NCBI GenBank assembly: GCA_012934845.2
Contig: WNNJ02000029.1
Location: forward strand, 124,001 to 188,000
Reading direction: 5' to 3'
From: Pomphorhynchus laevis
Taxonomy: Eukaryota; Acanthocephala; Palaeacanthocephala; Echinorhynchida; Pomphorhynchidae
Length of the DNA: 64,000 bases
In this document: piece by piece, positions 23,506 through 36,079 of the stretch
How the letters are laid out: each line of letters starts with the position of its first letter
Position numbering within the stretch: position 1 is the first letter of the stretch
Notes under the pieces: model-generated
What the model was told of the DNA's origin: nothing
The model's input: only the letters and a program-made list of their open reading frames with translations
Database searches by the model: none
Made by a program: the position numbers and the translations under genes

Positions 23506-24945
23506 ACCTAATTATTATATTAAAAAAATAACTTGAAATTTTACTGAATGTTTAACAACTTTAAAATTGACTCTGTGCTTAAAACGTTAAATATATTTGC
23601 ACAATTAAATTGAGTAATTTAAAGGCTATATTTGAAATTTTCGTTACTTAAAGAATAGCTAGGAGAAATATTTTATTAATTTTATAAATTTCACTGAATA
23701 TCACAATAAACTACAAACTCTATTGATCGACTACTTACTTCAGCTTAAATTGAAATTTATTTCATAAGACAAATTACACTTTTCGATTATTTTTTTGTAC
23801 TTATACCAGCTAAGTTATGTGACACGAAATAGTTTAATTGTCAATTTCGAATTTTTGTTCCGTTTCAAAAGTTATATATTTAACATGTAATAATTCATTG
23901 AATTCGGTTAAAGGAATTTAAATGCAGTAAAACATTGTTTCGCTATCAATACGAATATTTACGAATGACACCGGTATTTTAGCTAAAGAATTTTAATACA
24001 ATGTCATCTTTACAATTGCAATTAAATTATTATCTTGATTAGTCGAATTGAAAATTCAACAAATTCTTAAAAATTTAAGTGCGTGCCGAACGAAACGCTA
24101 GATTATTGATACATCGTTGTGAAAATAAATTTTAAATGACTTATTTATTATTATTTATTTTGTAGAATTTATTATGAAAAAATGGAATACTAATTGAGAT
24201 AATTGATAATTTCGAAATAACCAAATTATTAGATGATCAGTTTATTGATTGTTGCATGTAGTTTTAATGACATTTAGTATTTTTAATGATTAAAATGTGA
24301 TTAAGCATATGTAATTAAATATATTGCTTGTGATTGAACTCTTTAGACAAATCAGATTTTATATAATTTTGGTGCATAAAAAGTTTAAAAGTAAAGATGC
24401 AGGCTTAATTAATTATCAATGACTTAGTTACTAATTTATCTTTCAAAACCAATCATAAGTATTTTAAATCTAATATCATGAGTAAGTCATGTTTCACAAT
24501 GCACTAATAAATATATAGATATGCATATAAAAATAATATAAACTAAATATTGTGACATCATAAAATTTATGCAAACTACCCCCTTTCATTGAGGAAGTAG
24601 TTTTATTGATATTGAGGGAAATCCATCCAACATTAGTTCATTATTTAACTACAAATTATGGTTTTTTGAATATTTCTTGATGGATAATATAAATTCAATC
24701 CTTAAAAATGTCGACCTTTTGTGCCGCTAAAATAATCGAAGAAGAAATTATATTATTTATATAAATATTTATTTATATTATTTATTTTTAAATGAATAAT
24801 TATGAGAACAAAAATTTAAAGAGCTTAAACACACATTCAAGATAACTAACTACTTACAAATTTATTGTCCGATAAAGAAAAATATCTAAAATACATACGA
24901 AATAGTATGGCAACAAGATTATATCTGATTACTACACTTGAATAC
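23506..24945. other. AT-rich stretch without recognisable genes
   Basis: No supported feature. Confidence 0.5.
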
Positions 24946-24949
24946 GCAA

Positions 24950-26345
24950 TCGCCTGCGAACCCAATCTCGATCAGAATGGTTCGTGGGAAGCCATCAAAT
25001 CATAACCTCTGCTGCACCTGCAATGGACCTACTGCTGTTTGCAAAGTGTGCAAATGCGTTTAGGCTGGCAGAAAATGCGTCAAGTGCAGAGCAAATGGGT
25101 GCAAAAACAGGCATCATTTCTTAGGGGACCAATGCCGCTGCGTCGAAGCAGGCCGGCCATGTGCCAACTGCTCAGCCAGCCAATTCAAAAATGGCCCTAC
25201 TAATCAAGCTACACTCGTGGCGCAGGACCACGGTCGCAACGAGACCCCACAACATGATTCGATGTCTCAGAACCCTGACACTCTAACCAAAAGGCCTTTT
25301 AATCACTAAGAAGCATTTGAAGAAGTGATACACTGGATACCGAATTCATTCGACCTGCCCGGCTGCAACGCTAGAGAAGAATTTCTAGATATGATAGCGG
25401 CATGCTTCAAAGACTTCAACAGCGACAAGCCAGACTACGATCCCTTGCAACAGGTGACGGTTATGTGTAAACTCATCCTACAGAGAATTGCAACTTCAAC
25501 AGTTTGATTCTCCTCATTGGAGAGGAGAATCAAACTGCTGAAGATGAATCGACGTGAATAGCTGATGAATGAAGCACGATACATTCAGGCAAGGAAATTG
25601 GCCCAGCTAGATACTATTAAAAACCAAAGGAAAATTGATGCCACCAAAAGAATCATAAGTTTCGTGAAAAATGGGCGAATCGCAACAGCATCAAGATATC
25701 TAGTCCGACCGCCCGGCGGTATTCTTTCGATTGACTCGATGCTCAAAGAGAGATCCGTAAGAAATATTATCCACGAGCTGCATCCAAGCGCTGCACCAGC
25801 AGATTCTGCATACGTATTGAAGAATACCCTACACGGCGCCAAGGAACATCATGACGTAAGATTCTATTCCATCCAACCCCAAGATATAACAGCAACATCG
25901 AAACAAATGAGCGGATCGCCAGGTCCTTCCGGAGTTGACATGAAGGCCTGGCACAAGTTCTTAACAGCACACGGGAAGGCATCTGAAGAATTAACCAAAT
26001 CAATATGCGACTTCACAATCAAAATCGCCACTGAAGAAGTCGACCCTCGCAGATTGAGAGCATACACAGCATGTCGCCTGATTCCGTTCGATAAGAGGCC
26101 TGGAGTCAGACCGATTGCCATAGGTGAAGCCCTTCGGAGAATAATTGAACGCGTAATTCTCACACAGATCTCTGGCGATCTAATCTCAGTGTGCGGGAAC
26201 ACTCAATTGTGCGTCGGTCAGAAATGCGGGACAGAAATTGCTGTGCACTCGATCCGAAAAGCATTCATGCAGCGTGATGATATGAATATCCTCTTGATCG
26301 ATGCTAGAAACGCATTTAATAGCATAGCAGCGTTGCCAAATATAC
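24950..26345 (+). mobile_element. Non-LTR retrotransposon, N-terminal half
   Basis: Plus strand. A Cys-rich N-terminal region (about 25005-25190) has CCTCNGPTAVCKVCKCV and later CRCVEAGRPCANC. An acidic linker follows (25325-25507), then a palindrome, then a frame of 261 codons (25565-26350). That frame contains GSPGPSGVDMKAWHKFL, RLIPFDKRPGVRPIAIGEAL, CVGQKCGTEIAVHSI and NILLIDARNAFNS (motif A). It is the same reverse-transcriptase type as the minus-strand copy at 21647-22993 but a different subgroup. It is cut immediately after motif A by a Naiad-type tail fragment at 26341, so motifs B and C are absent. Confidence 0.8.
25494..25543. repeat. Snap-back palindrome inside retrotransposon
   Basis: Arms of 22 nt (25494-25515 and 25522-25543) match with one mismatch around the loop ATTGGA. 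A stop codon ends the upstream frame here and the next frame starts just after it. Confidence 0.85.
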
Positions 26346-26395
26346 CCTAATGATGCATTTCCTCTTATGAAATTAAAATATCTAGTTTATTTTAA
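26341..26395 (-). repeat. Naiad-type PLE tail fragment
   Basis: CTAATGATGCATTTCCTCTT and AATATCTAGTTTATTTT match the minus-strand tail at 35880-35925. It abuts the truncated reverse transcriptase. Confidence 0.6.
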
Positions 26396-26490
26396 AGTTT
26401 AAAAATAAAATCAATTATTAAAGTTAAAAAATAAAATCAATTATTAAAGTTCAAAATTAAAATTATTAAAGTTCAAAAATAAAATCAATA
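26392..26490. repeat. AT-rich minisatellite, about four units
   Basis: Units of 20-28 bases built on ATTAAAGTTYAAAAATAAAA and TCAATT recur in tandem with indels. Confidence 0.75.
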
Positions 26491-26719
26491 GGGCTCAGTG
26501 TAGAAATTTATTGATAATGAAGAGTAAATTAATAGAGCATTAATATGCAATTCGAGACTCTGAATACACAGAGAAGAATATAAAACCCGGACGTGGATAA
26601 AGCACTGAAGGAATAGGTTGATATTGCTTTAAATAAGAAGGGATATCTTAAATACGATCTATAGTCTTGCAAAGCACGTGAAATTCACAATAGCATTGTA
26701 AAATTAAGAATATTTGCAC

Positions 26720-28590
26720 ATTGGATAACGATGAATTTACCGATTCCAATAACTGGATTTATAGGTCTAAAATTAGATACGATTTAAAACTAATACAATG
26801 TAATGGGGACGTTTTACGCTATATAAACAAAGAATTTGAAGACTTTAAGGTTTTATTGAATAAAACTAAAGCATATATAGTCCCAAATACGTCTTTAATA
26901 CTGACGAGACAGCTGTCTTCTTTAAACTTGATCCACAAAAAAGTCTTTTGATCCGTGTTAGGAATGTTATCAAAAGATATAAAGACCGTGTAACGCTCAT
27001 GATATGCTGTGATATAAATGGGTCTTAGAAGCTTAAACTCATTCTCCTATTTTGATACAGCAGCGTAATATTTATGTCGCAAAAGAACTCCTTTGTAATA
27101 TCAATTGCACAACTCACACATCTAATAGAACAAAGGTAAGAGATTTATGTGCTGACTCTATAATGGAACAGAGGGAACTTCCTCCTGTGCCTAAATTGCC
27201 TAATTTAGTGAGTATCAAATTTTTAGTGGATACAGACCACCTGACCTACAACAACTGCCCTACTCGGGGCAATGGGGGTCAGGATGTATTATGCCCCGTT
27301 CATGTGGGTTATGTGGTACGGATAACGAACACTCTGGTAAATGCAATAGTCTCCCGCATTGTTCGAATTGCTGGGGGGAACACACTTCGTGCTCACGCAA
27401 ATGCAGTAGTTTTAAAAACTACAAAATGAAGCATTGTGGTGGCCAGGCGATGCTGTCTAACTTCGCCGAAACTTGTAATACCGATAATAGGATGTCTGAC
27501 CTACACATCATTAGATTAATTGATGACTAGCATCAAGCCTCCGTTAAGAAGTTGGAGGAGTTGATTCTCACATTAACTGCGAAGATTGGTTCTGTAGAAC
27601 AGAGTCCATCTTCATCAACGTCTACGACTACAAATAAGATTGCTCTCGTATACAAAAAGCGTCGTGGAGCCTAAACAAAAACCTATCCACTCTTAAGCTA
27701 TTCTGAAAAGGTAAAAACTGGAAAATGGCGCGTCCCACCAAGGGAGATGAAGATATTGCCAGTGAGCAAGCGACTACATATGTTGTGACAGGAAGCGATA
27801 AGAGCGACCTTTCCGGCTCTAGCTGCGACTAGATTAAGGGCGTCCAATTCCGGTAGCACTTACGCAATTGGAAGTAATCAAGAGCCTTTTTCACTAAATA
27901 TCTGTTAGTGGAATTCGGGAAATGCTTCCGCCCTTAGCCTTCTATCTGGTAGAGATGCAGATGTTAAAGTCCTTCAGAAGATGCGGCTTATCCGTCTCCC
28001 CAAGACATTACTCGATTTATCCAAAGCACATATATACCCACTTTACTCTGTACATACCCCCTCATTCCTCTTCATCTCAAGGTATTTTAACCCTAGTGAA
28101 GAGCTCATTAAGATCATCCCTCTTATTAAACTATTCTTGTCCATCCCTATTTTGCTTAGTTATATCACTCTGTAAGAACTGTAAGCGTATAAGCATAGCC
28201 AATGCCTATATATGGCCAGGAGAAATTCACAAGAACCGTGACCTCCTCGATGACATATTACTCGATAACTTCAACGACAGAACTGGTCGTTGGATTCATG
28301 CAGCACTCCACAGAGCAAGAAACTACTATCTTAATCACAAACCACAATCCCTCACCTTTCATTGCTCTACAACAAATTCTCTCCTCGACAAACCATTGCT
28401 ACATAGGATGCGGTTGGAACGGGGGCTTGACCAAATTCAATTCCTACCTCGCTTCGCAAGCTACCGCGTTCCTCTCGACTACCTATTGAAGTCGCTTATA
28501 TGAACCCACTCCAACAAAACTCAAGTTCCTAGCTAAAATGCTACATCTCCACAATCTATCTGTTACGGCCAGACAAGTCCTCACGAATGA
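26720..28590 (+). mobile_element. LINE with ORF1 zinc knuckles and APE-type endonuclease remnant
   Basis: Plus strand. 26720-26950 is an open frame that may be the ORF1 N-terminal part. At 27291-27420 a frame reads CGLCGTDNEHSGKC, then HCSNCWGEHTSCSRKC, tandem CCHC-like knuckles typical of gag-like ORF1 of I/R1/Jockey-type LINEs. A Ser/Thr-rich ORF1 end follows to about 27675. Then 27922-28503 carries the endonuclease pattern GILTLVKSSLRSSLLL, a strand-rich stretch and ISIANAYIWPGEIHKNRDLL. Frames are broken and no reverse transcriptase follows: a Naiad-type element begins at about 28630. Confidence 0.7.
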
Positions 28591-28629
28591 ATATTAAAGA
28601 TCTAGATATAGGATCCATCTTAGTAGGGA

Positions 28630-30125
28630 TAGTGAGAGCATTGCTCACCTTAAAGCTAGTAATAACTTTGTCTTCATATGCAAAAAGCTTTATTATGATA
28701 TACTGATGAAAGAAATTAATTATAATGATTTAAATATAAACACACCATATGAATGTAGTGATTTAAGTTTAGAAACAATTATTACAAGTAATTGTTCTAT
28801 AATGGATAAAAAGGGTATAAAAATTGAATCAGATAATAAAACTATACCTATATTATATTGGAATCCAAAATTACATAAAAATCCAATAACATCTAGGTTC
28901 ATATGTAATGCGTTTAAATGTACATTAAAAACACTTTCTGTCTATATGAATAAAATACTTAACGTAATAAAAGAATACTTCAAGCCGGATTATTTAGTTA
29001 TTTAGTTACGATATAGTTGTTTACAATAATACTTCTGCCAATTCCTTGTACCACGTAATTCAATTCTAATGGGTACATGATATTAAGCGTTTTATCCAAA
29101 ATCTTATCTTTTTAATAGTTTTTGATTTAATATTTACTTATTTTCTTCAATATTATTTTCAAAAAAAAAATTTACAATTTAATATCAAGCCCTATATATT
29201 ATATAGTGGTATAAAACACTTTCAGTATTTATCCTACAACAGAATTTTTAGATATGTACGATTTTAGTACGCATTATACATATCCAGATTTAGCAGATAT
29301 TAAAGAAGCGTTGGAAAATTAATTAATCTTATATTCGGAAAAAGATATACATATATATGCTATAATAATTATAACGCATATCTAAGAAAAATTAAACCAT
29401 CAAGTAAATATAAATATATGGATAAAATTGAATTAATAGAATCCTTAAATATTTTGATAAATCAAAATTATTTAAAAGTAGGGACATCTATATTTAGACA
29501 AGTAAAAGGTGTTCCGATGGGTGGTAATAGTAGCCCAATTATAGCTGACTTGTTTTAAGCTTTATTGAATATGAATTTGTTCATAACAGTGTTAAAACTA
29601 AGTCTAAACAATATAAATATGAAAAATATGTTTCGATACATTGATGATATATGTGTATTTAATTCTAATAATTTTTATTCAATTAGTGAACAAATTTATC
29701 CAGGTAGCCTTATTCTTAACAAACCCAATATTAATGATAAAGAAGGTGTATATCTAGATATGAACATTAAATTAACATTAACTAAAACTACTATTAATTT
29801 ATACCGTTTAGATGACATATTCAAATTTACAAAAAACACATTTTTGCATGAGCATTCATGCATACCATATAATATAAAATATAATACATTAAATAATGAA
29901 ATTTAAAGTATTGCAACAATTTCCAGCGATATTGGCATTCACAAAATCATTTAAGTTATTAAATAGATGCATATTTTAAACTAGGTTACTATAAAAATAT
30001 TATCAAACAAAAAATAGTAAAATATATAAATCAACTGAAACTGTAAAAATATTTAAATTTATTATTAAAAATAAATTTAAATTATTAAGAGGGTAATTTT
30101 TAGGGATAATAAATAATATAACAGA
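28630..30125 (+). mobile_element. Naiad-type PLE, copy N1 (reverse-transcriptase part)
   Basis: Plus strand. It starts inside the conserved ASNNFVFICKKLYYDILMKE region (about 28655), and continues through PILYWNPKLHKNPITSRFIC (28848-28910). A short piece of the same family in opposite orientation is inserted at about 29020-29165. The palm follows: QVKGVPMGGNSSPIIADL (motif B, about 29500) and FRYIDDICVFN (catalytic YIDD, about 29630). The C-terminal segment YLDMNIKLTLTKTTINLY then HEHSC runs to about 29905, and degraded sequence reaches about 30125. The N-terminal GIY-YIG region is missing. Confidence 0.8.
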
Positions 30126-30149
30126 AGTTCAGGAAAGTAACGTCAGCTT

Positions 30150-32230
30150 TCATTTTTTTATCACGACCTTGGTATATTTGACCATATTATTAAATAAATG
30201 CTTTTATGCCGTGTTTAGTTTACCCAACACCACTATTGAATATAATTTACAAATTACATACAAAAACACTTGTTTTTGTAATCCTAATTTTCGACTAACA
30301 ATATTAGTCATCGTCAGGGACATCTCTGCGTATTTGATATTTATTACGGGATGTAGTAGGCGATTGAGAAGAGCTTCTGCCGTTCGGAGTTGTTGTGTTG
30401 AATCATATTTAAATATGATTTCGAAGCTGTTATTCATATCGTCGGTAAATTTATTTTCACTGTGCGCTGCTAACATATGCTTGAGGATGGCGTTACCCTG
30501 GTATTTATGTTGTCTAATTCTCTGGAAGAATTTACATGTCGCATACCCAATGCAAGGGCAATACATCGTTCTTTTTTACACGTATACGACGTTGTATACG
30601 ACATTGACACTTGCAATGTATACGACGTTGTAAGTGTCATATTTATTGGTTGTTTTTCTTAAAGAGAAAGACGATTCTAGTTTCGAACGTTGAAGTAGCC
30701 TCTAATTTCCAATGATTTAATGACCTGCTGCCTTACAGTTACATAAAGTTCTTATATTTCTCTTTTAAAATTGGGCGGGGTATCCCTTTCATAGTAGACT
30801 AATTTGTTATCATCATTATTGTCTTTTGCTGTGTATATTTTCTTTTTTCTTTTTATCGCTTTACTCGTGATACGATCAATAACTTTCAATTGGTAGCCGA
30901 CATTTACGAATGATTGTTTTATCGATTTAATTTAATAACACCTCGCTATCGCTGCTTAATTTTAAGGTGTGAATGATGTGAAGTTGGAATGTATGTCTTT
31001 ATCGGTTGGCTTATGATATACCGTGTTTTATTGGTTGATTTGGTTGTTGGAATATTAAGATATCCCTACAACTAAAGAAAAAAGTTTTCAATTCTTATTA
31101 TTATATAGGAAGTTAAACTTTTCTTTATCGAATATTTCATTGGTAAACTTTAAAGTCGATTTTTCTTGCATCTTTTTCTTAAACGTATAAACATCTTTAT
31201 CAGCTTAAATACGGCTAAGACATCATCGACATATTGTCTATAGTAAACATGCTTGCATGCTATTTCATTGTTATTCATCATCTTGCATTCCAGTTGACCC
31301 ATATAGAAGTATGCAAAAGTGGGGCCTAATGGTGATCCCATTGATACACCATTTAATTGGAGGTAAGTTTTATTTTGAAAATAAAATGGTGTTGATGTTG
31401 TGCACCTGTTGAAGTAGCTTAATCATGGTCTGTTTCGGAATATCTGGTGGTGGCAAGTATGGATGGTTTTATACTTTTTCCTTTATGATTTGGATAGTTT
31501 CTATAACGGAGACGCGCGTAAAGAGCGATTCGACGTCAAGTAATGTGATTATGTCTTTTTCATTTACCATTAGATATTTTAATGTCATTAGTAGTTGGTT
31601 TGTAAATCGGATAAGAATGATTGATGTATTTATTTATAATTCCGTTTAAATATTTAGCAATGTCGTGGGTGACTGTTCTTGTAAGGCTAACTATCGGTCT
31701 TAACGGTGGGTCTTTAAGATCCTTATGAATTTTTGGCAACCATATAGATAACCGTCCTTATACTCTCTGATCCTTTTTAACTTCCTCTATAACATGTTGT
31801 TTGCTGTTTTGAATTCAGCAGCAGTTTTACTCATACCCGCTACAATTTAATATTTTAGCTTTTTGAAGCGTTTTAAATTTTGATGTATCTGAAGTCAGTT
31901 CAAGCAGTTGCCGATAATATTGTTCACTATCTAAGATAACAATTCCACCACCTTTATCAGCTCTCAATGTTTTCATTGTTTTTAATATCTTCTAGTGCTT
32001 TTTGTTCAGCTAGAATTAATGGATTTATATCTCGATATTTTCTGTTTAACAGCTAAATATTTTAATTTATTTTAAAGATCATATTTTAAGGATATCGATA
32101 TTTCATTTCTGTTTTCCAGTGCTTCGATGTCATTATTAAACTTTTTCATATTCATTTTTCTTCCAATACTGTAATGGTTTTTGTAAATATAATATTTATA
32201 GCATGTATTCAGGATATCCATTTGTGATTA
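30150..32230 (-). mobile_element. Canonical Penelope-like element, copy P2
   Basis: Minus strand. At 31960-31890 the entry motif RADKGGGIVILDSEQYY is readable (the DKG signature of PLEs). WLPKIHKDLKDPPLRPI lies at about 31745-31695, followed by MGSPLGPTFAYFYMGQLE and YRQYVDDVLAVF (catalytic YVDD) at 31341-31200. After a non-conserved linker, 30566-30204 encodes a GIY-YIG-like domain with RIRQHKYQGNAILKHM and AEALLNRLLHPVINIKYAEM. The order reverse transcriptase then C-terminal GIY-YIG is that of classical PLEs. Several frame breaks. Confidence 0.8.
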
Positions 32231-32299
32231 AGTCAAATGCGTAGATGAAACATTTGTCAGCTTGTTTTGATAAGTAGGGATGATGATTATAGGGTGACC

Positions 32300-32660
32300 A
32301 TTGAATAAGATACTAGATAATCAAATTTCATCAGAGGAAATACATGAATAGCATGTATTTGGCCTTGCTGCTATGTTGTGTCAAGAAATAGGGGCCAAGA
32401 ACTGATAACATAGCATTCCTTCTGATGACATCTTATCCTTATTCTTATACATCGTCTGTTATTTATTATTCAATTTATAAAAATTGACATTTATTTAAAA
32501 TTTTAATTTTAAATTTTTACTTGACATAAATATAAATTCTATATAATTTTATATAATTATTTATTATTTAGTTTATTTTCATTTATATATCGTATAAAAT
32601 ACGTATACTCAGTTATCTGATCTGATTATATAAATTTTATTCAATATATTTGGTTATCTT
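32300..32660 (+). mobile_element. Naiad-type PLE tail-only copy
   Basis: Plus strand. Contains ACTAGATAATCAAATTTCAT, the 9-bp stem TGCTATGTT/AACATAGCA, a long A/T-rich run and the terminal ACGTATACTCAGTTATCTGAT. No coding sequence precedes it, so it is a severely 5'-truncated insertion between two canonical PLEs. Confidence 0.75.
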
Positions 32661-32689
32661 TTTTATTGCGAACCATCCCCGAGAATACA

Positions 32690-32765
32690 AGAACTTTATT
32701 TAGATATTTCGACAGTACTTAGCAGTCCTTTTCAATCTAAAATTAGAAGAAAATATTACACAAAA
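32690..32765 (-). repeat. PLE 3' tail of copy P1, degraded hammerhead-like core
   Basis: Directly downstream of the GIY-YIG frame on the same strand: TTGAAAAGGACTGCTAAGT, then TACTGTCGAAATATCTAAAT, then AAAGTTCTTG. The GAAA box and the A/T tail fit the tails seen elsewhere; the first box is degraded. Confidence 0.45.
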
Positions 32766-32791
32766 GAAAATTCAATTAAAAAATAACGTAA

Positions 32792-33205
32792 CTAAGTTAT
32801 AGCCCCATCGGCAATAGCTAATTTCATTTTGGCAACCTTATCACGATGTTTAGCAAGTTTATAGTTTACATCTTTTTGTACGTCTTGTGGATGGAATTTT
32901 AAGGACCAGTTAGATTTATTCCCTTTTATTGTAGGAAAGATGGAAATGTACAATGATTCCAAAATGAGCCTACGCCCTAACTGTTTTTCTTTATGTAGAA
33001 TATCTGTGCTTTCGAAATTAATGTTATGGCCGGTCTCAATAACATGATTGAATATTGCTGAAGATTCATCACTTTTCTTCAGGTTGTATTTATGTTGGTA
33101 CGTTCTCTTTTTTAAACCTTGTTTAGTTTGTCCAACATAGGTCTTCTCACAATCTGAACACGAAATAGTATAAATTACATATTGTGATGCTGCAACTGGT
33201 TTCAT
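32792..33205 (-). CDS. GIY-YIG endonuclease domain of canonical PLE P1
   Basis: An uninterrupted frame of about 137 codons. YVIYTISCSDCEKTYVGQTK holds the GIY and YIG-equivalent strands; KKRTYQHKYNLKK carries the conserved Arg/His region; and GRRLILESLYISIFPTIKGN has the Glu of the catalytic helix and the usual C-terminal pattern. The domain nicks target DNA during PLE insertion. It overlaps by 4 nt, in another frame, the reverse-transcriptase frame 34032-33202, so one shift separates the two halves. A Lys-rich tail with heptad-like spacing follows. It looks well preserved. Confidence 0.8.
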   Translation of the reverse strand: MKPVAASQYVIYTISCSDCEKTYVGQTKQGLKKRTYQHKYNLKKSDESSAIFNHVIETGHNINFESTDILHKEKQLGRRLILESLYISIFPTIKGNKSNWSLKFHPQDVQKDVNYKLAKHRDKVAKMKLAIADGAIT

Positions 33206-34032
33206 TTGAAAATGCTACTTAATATCGCACCAGTTTTGTAGTACACTTTTACACTGTTCTTAAACTTTGAAGTTAACTTCGACAATCGTCTCTTTAAAGT
33301 ATTATCGATGAACATTAATTTAACGTGTTTTATATCTAGCTGTGCGGTCGACGTTCTAGGCAATTGGCTTGCCCTTATCGCAATTTTAAAAGACTGTTTT
33401 ATCGCCCATTCCGGATATTGGCATTCCCTTAATAGGCGATTTATTCTCCTATACTCACTGTGTCTGTATTCTCTGTTACTGCATACCGTCAGGGTTCTTC
33501 TGAACAAAGAGCTGGCCGCTGAAATTTTGTATCCTCCCGGGGTATATGTGGTCCAAGGAGTAAGCGTATGTGGGATATTCGGTTTTCTAACAACGTCTCT
33601 TAAGATGATGTTATTACGTCTTAACACTTTAACATCTAGGAAATTTATTACATTTTCCATGTCTTCACAATTAACTTTCCACTGAATTGCCTTGTCATGT
33701 TTGTTAAGTATTTCCTCTAGACCTATTATTTTTGGGTATGTATTAAACACGGCGAAAACATCGTGGACATACCTATACCAATGCGTTAAGCATTGCACCC
33801 TATTGTATATATTACATTCCCATTTTGTCATATAGAGATCAGCAAGTGGAGGACTTAATGGAGAATTCATAACCACACCATCGATTTGTGTGTGAATATT
33901 GTTATTGAAATAGAAAGCAGATTTGCATGTACACCATTCTATCAAATTAACCCAATCTTTACGTTGTAGTTTCGGCTCATTATACTTGTTGCTAAGTAAT
34001 TGTGCTGATAGAGTGATGTAATTCTGCCACAT
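33202..34032 (-). pseudogene. Reverse-transcriptase part of canonical PLE P1
   Basis: A frame of 276 codons runs from the palm to the connection region. GVVMNSPLSPPLADLYM is motif B and WYRYVHDVFAVF sits at the catalytic YxDD position, where the first Asp has become His, so activity is not expected. NFLDVKVLRRNNIILRDVVR and then SSLFRRTLTVCSNREYRHSE and YPEWAIKQSFKIAI are typical of PLE C-terminal reverse-transcriptase regions. The N-terminal third, including the DKG motif, is gone: the frame starts at a palindrome (34020-34049) where an LTR-retrotransposon fossil begins on the other strand. Confidence 0.8.
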
Positions 34033-34049
34033 ATAAATGTGGCAGAATT
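34020..34049. repeat. Snap-back palindrome joining two different elements
   Basis: Arms AATTCTGCCACAT and ATGTGGCAGAATT with loop ATAA. The minus-strand PLE ends in the left arm and the plus-strand LTR fossil begins in the right arm. Confidence 0.85.
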
Positions 34050-34640
34050 GGAAGCGGTTATACGAAGATTAAATATGGCGATCGAAACGGGGATCGAAAA
34101 TCGTAACCATCATGACTGATTCAAGAACCGTTCTAAGCTGGATAGATGCCACTACTAATCGAGTTCATCCTGTTCGTACCAAAAATTCGGCTGAAATTCT
34201 TGTGAACCTGAAACTTAGCTTTTAGAAGTTTGATTGAAGAAGTTGAAATGCATGTCACATGCCAATTTACTCCAACACATTTGAATAAATCAGATGTGCA
34301 AACCAGATTAATGGAAAGCCGTTTAATTTAATTTACGATAGCAAGTTCTATTATGGTTAGTACACCAGCATGACCGAATATTGATCTTCGAACATGACAT
34401 GATGTGCATCATCTTTGTATTGAAAGGCCGGTTGAACTTGCTCAATTAGTGCATACGTAAGTAAGTCGAGATGAAATAATTTCTACTTTTAAAGCATGTC
34501 AACAATTCCAATTAATTGATCCTTCTATAAGGTACAATCATGGTGACTGTAAAATTGAATAAGTTTGGAGCCGACTCGCTGTGTGGATATAACTCACGTC
34601 AATGGCAAACCGTATTTGTCAATTGTGGATAGTGTCCATG
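34037..34640 (+). mobile_element. LTR-retrotransposon fossil (Pol fragment)
   Basis: Plus-strand remnant of a Ty3/gypsy-like or related LTR element. In order it shows the end of an RNase H-type domain, then the zinc-binding region and the beginning of the catalytic core of an integrase. No protease, reverse transcriptase or LTR was recognised. It is heavily broken and looks old. Confidence 0.6.
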
Positions 34641-35570
34641 ACATAGAAAATATGTCATGATGTGATGTCTTTAATTGCAAATTACTGATTTGGTTGCTAA
34701 TTATAAGCAATGCTAACTTTATTAAAACTGCTCAATAAAAATAAGTCGCTTTTGCTATAAATTACAGTCTTTGGGTCAATTGATTCCCACGGAATCAAAA
34801 AATGTTTCTTTTTATCGGATTTATTGTAGCATTTATAGTCAAATGTGATGCTTAGTACGTACTTTATCTTGTTTCTGATCAATTTATTGTTTTTTAAATT
34901 ACTAATATAAAATTAGAATATAAAATATATTTAATGAAATATATTTCTTAAAATATATTTAATGATATATTTGCTAATATGATAATAAAATTGGTTAATA
35001 ATTATTTTCAGAAATTTAATATGAAATTTAAAATGTAATGTTTATAAAAATACCCACTCTTTATATAATTTTTATAATGTCCTAGTTGCTGTAACTTGTG
35101 TTTTATAAAGCGTTACGCAAATTGATTTAATGTCTTGTCAAACAACTCTCATTAAATGATAGTGAAATATAGAAATAGTTTATGAAATAATTATTTACAA
35201 CCGTGAAGAATAAATAGAAACAATGAAGTTACAAGTCCAAGCCTGAATAAATTTAAACTGTTTATACGTCCGCTCAAAATTGTTATTTTTAGATTAAGAA
35301 TGGATTTAAAAATATAAATGTTTATAAATTATATCCTAATACCTAATTTTATAAATTTTAGTTTTAAAAAAGTATTTAATTTTGTTATGAAAAGTATAAA
35401 ATAATAACAATACATATGCAATAAAAAATGCATTTCCATATATATTTTTCTAAACAGAAGTCGCAACCTGAACATACGCAGCTTGGACTCGAGAAACGTT
35501 AATAACTCATAATCTGCAATTATAGATAATTAAAAATATTTGAAATAGTTAGCAAAATTCAATAACTTCA
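34641..35570. other. AT-rich stretch without recognisable genes
   Basis: No supported feature. Confidence 0.5.
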
Positions 35571-36079
35571 TTAATCAAATCAGCTAACTGAGTCTACGTA
35601 TTTAATATAATTATAAAATAAACAAAACATAATAATGCTAAATCAAAATTTAATAATTAAATAATAAAATTAATAATTGTTTTTAGATTTTCTATAATTT
35701 AAATCAAGTTAAAATAAAAAATTGAAATTTAAAATAAACGTCATTTTTATGAATTGACTAATAAATAACAGACGTTGTATCAGAATAAGAATTAGAGGTC
35801 ATCAAGGAGGAACTGCTATGCTATCAGGTTTCGACCCCCAACTCCTCTACCCAACAATAGCAGCAGGGCCAAATACATGCTAATGATGTATTTCCTCTGA
35901 AATAACTATCTAGTATCTTATTCTAATACAAAGTATATTATTTATTATCCATCCATAAAAATTTGCCACTTAAGAGTTTAAATTTATTCTTTATATTATT
36001 GTGTTGATTTATATATTTTACTATTTTCTGCTTGATGTTATTTTTATAGTAACCTAGTTTAAAATATGTATCTATTAAA

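Noticed and set aside
27922-28503. A host gene with a 193-codon frame
   Set aside because: The strand and motif pattern is that of a LINE endonuclease and it follows a zinc-knuckle ORF1 on the same strand.
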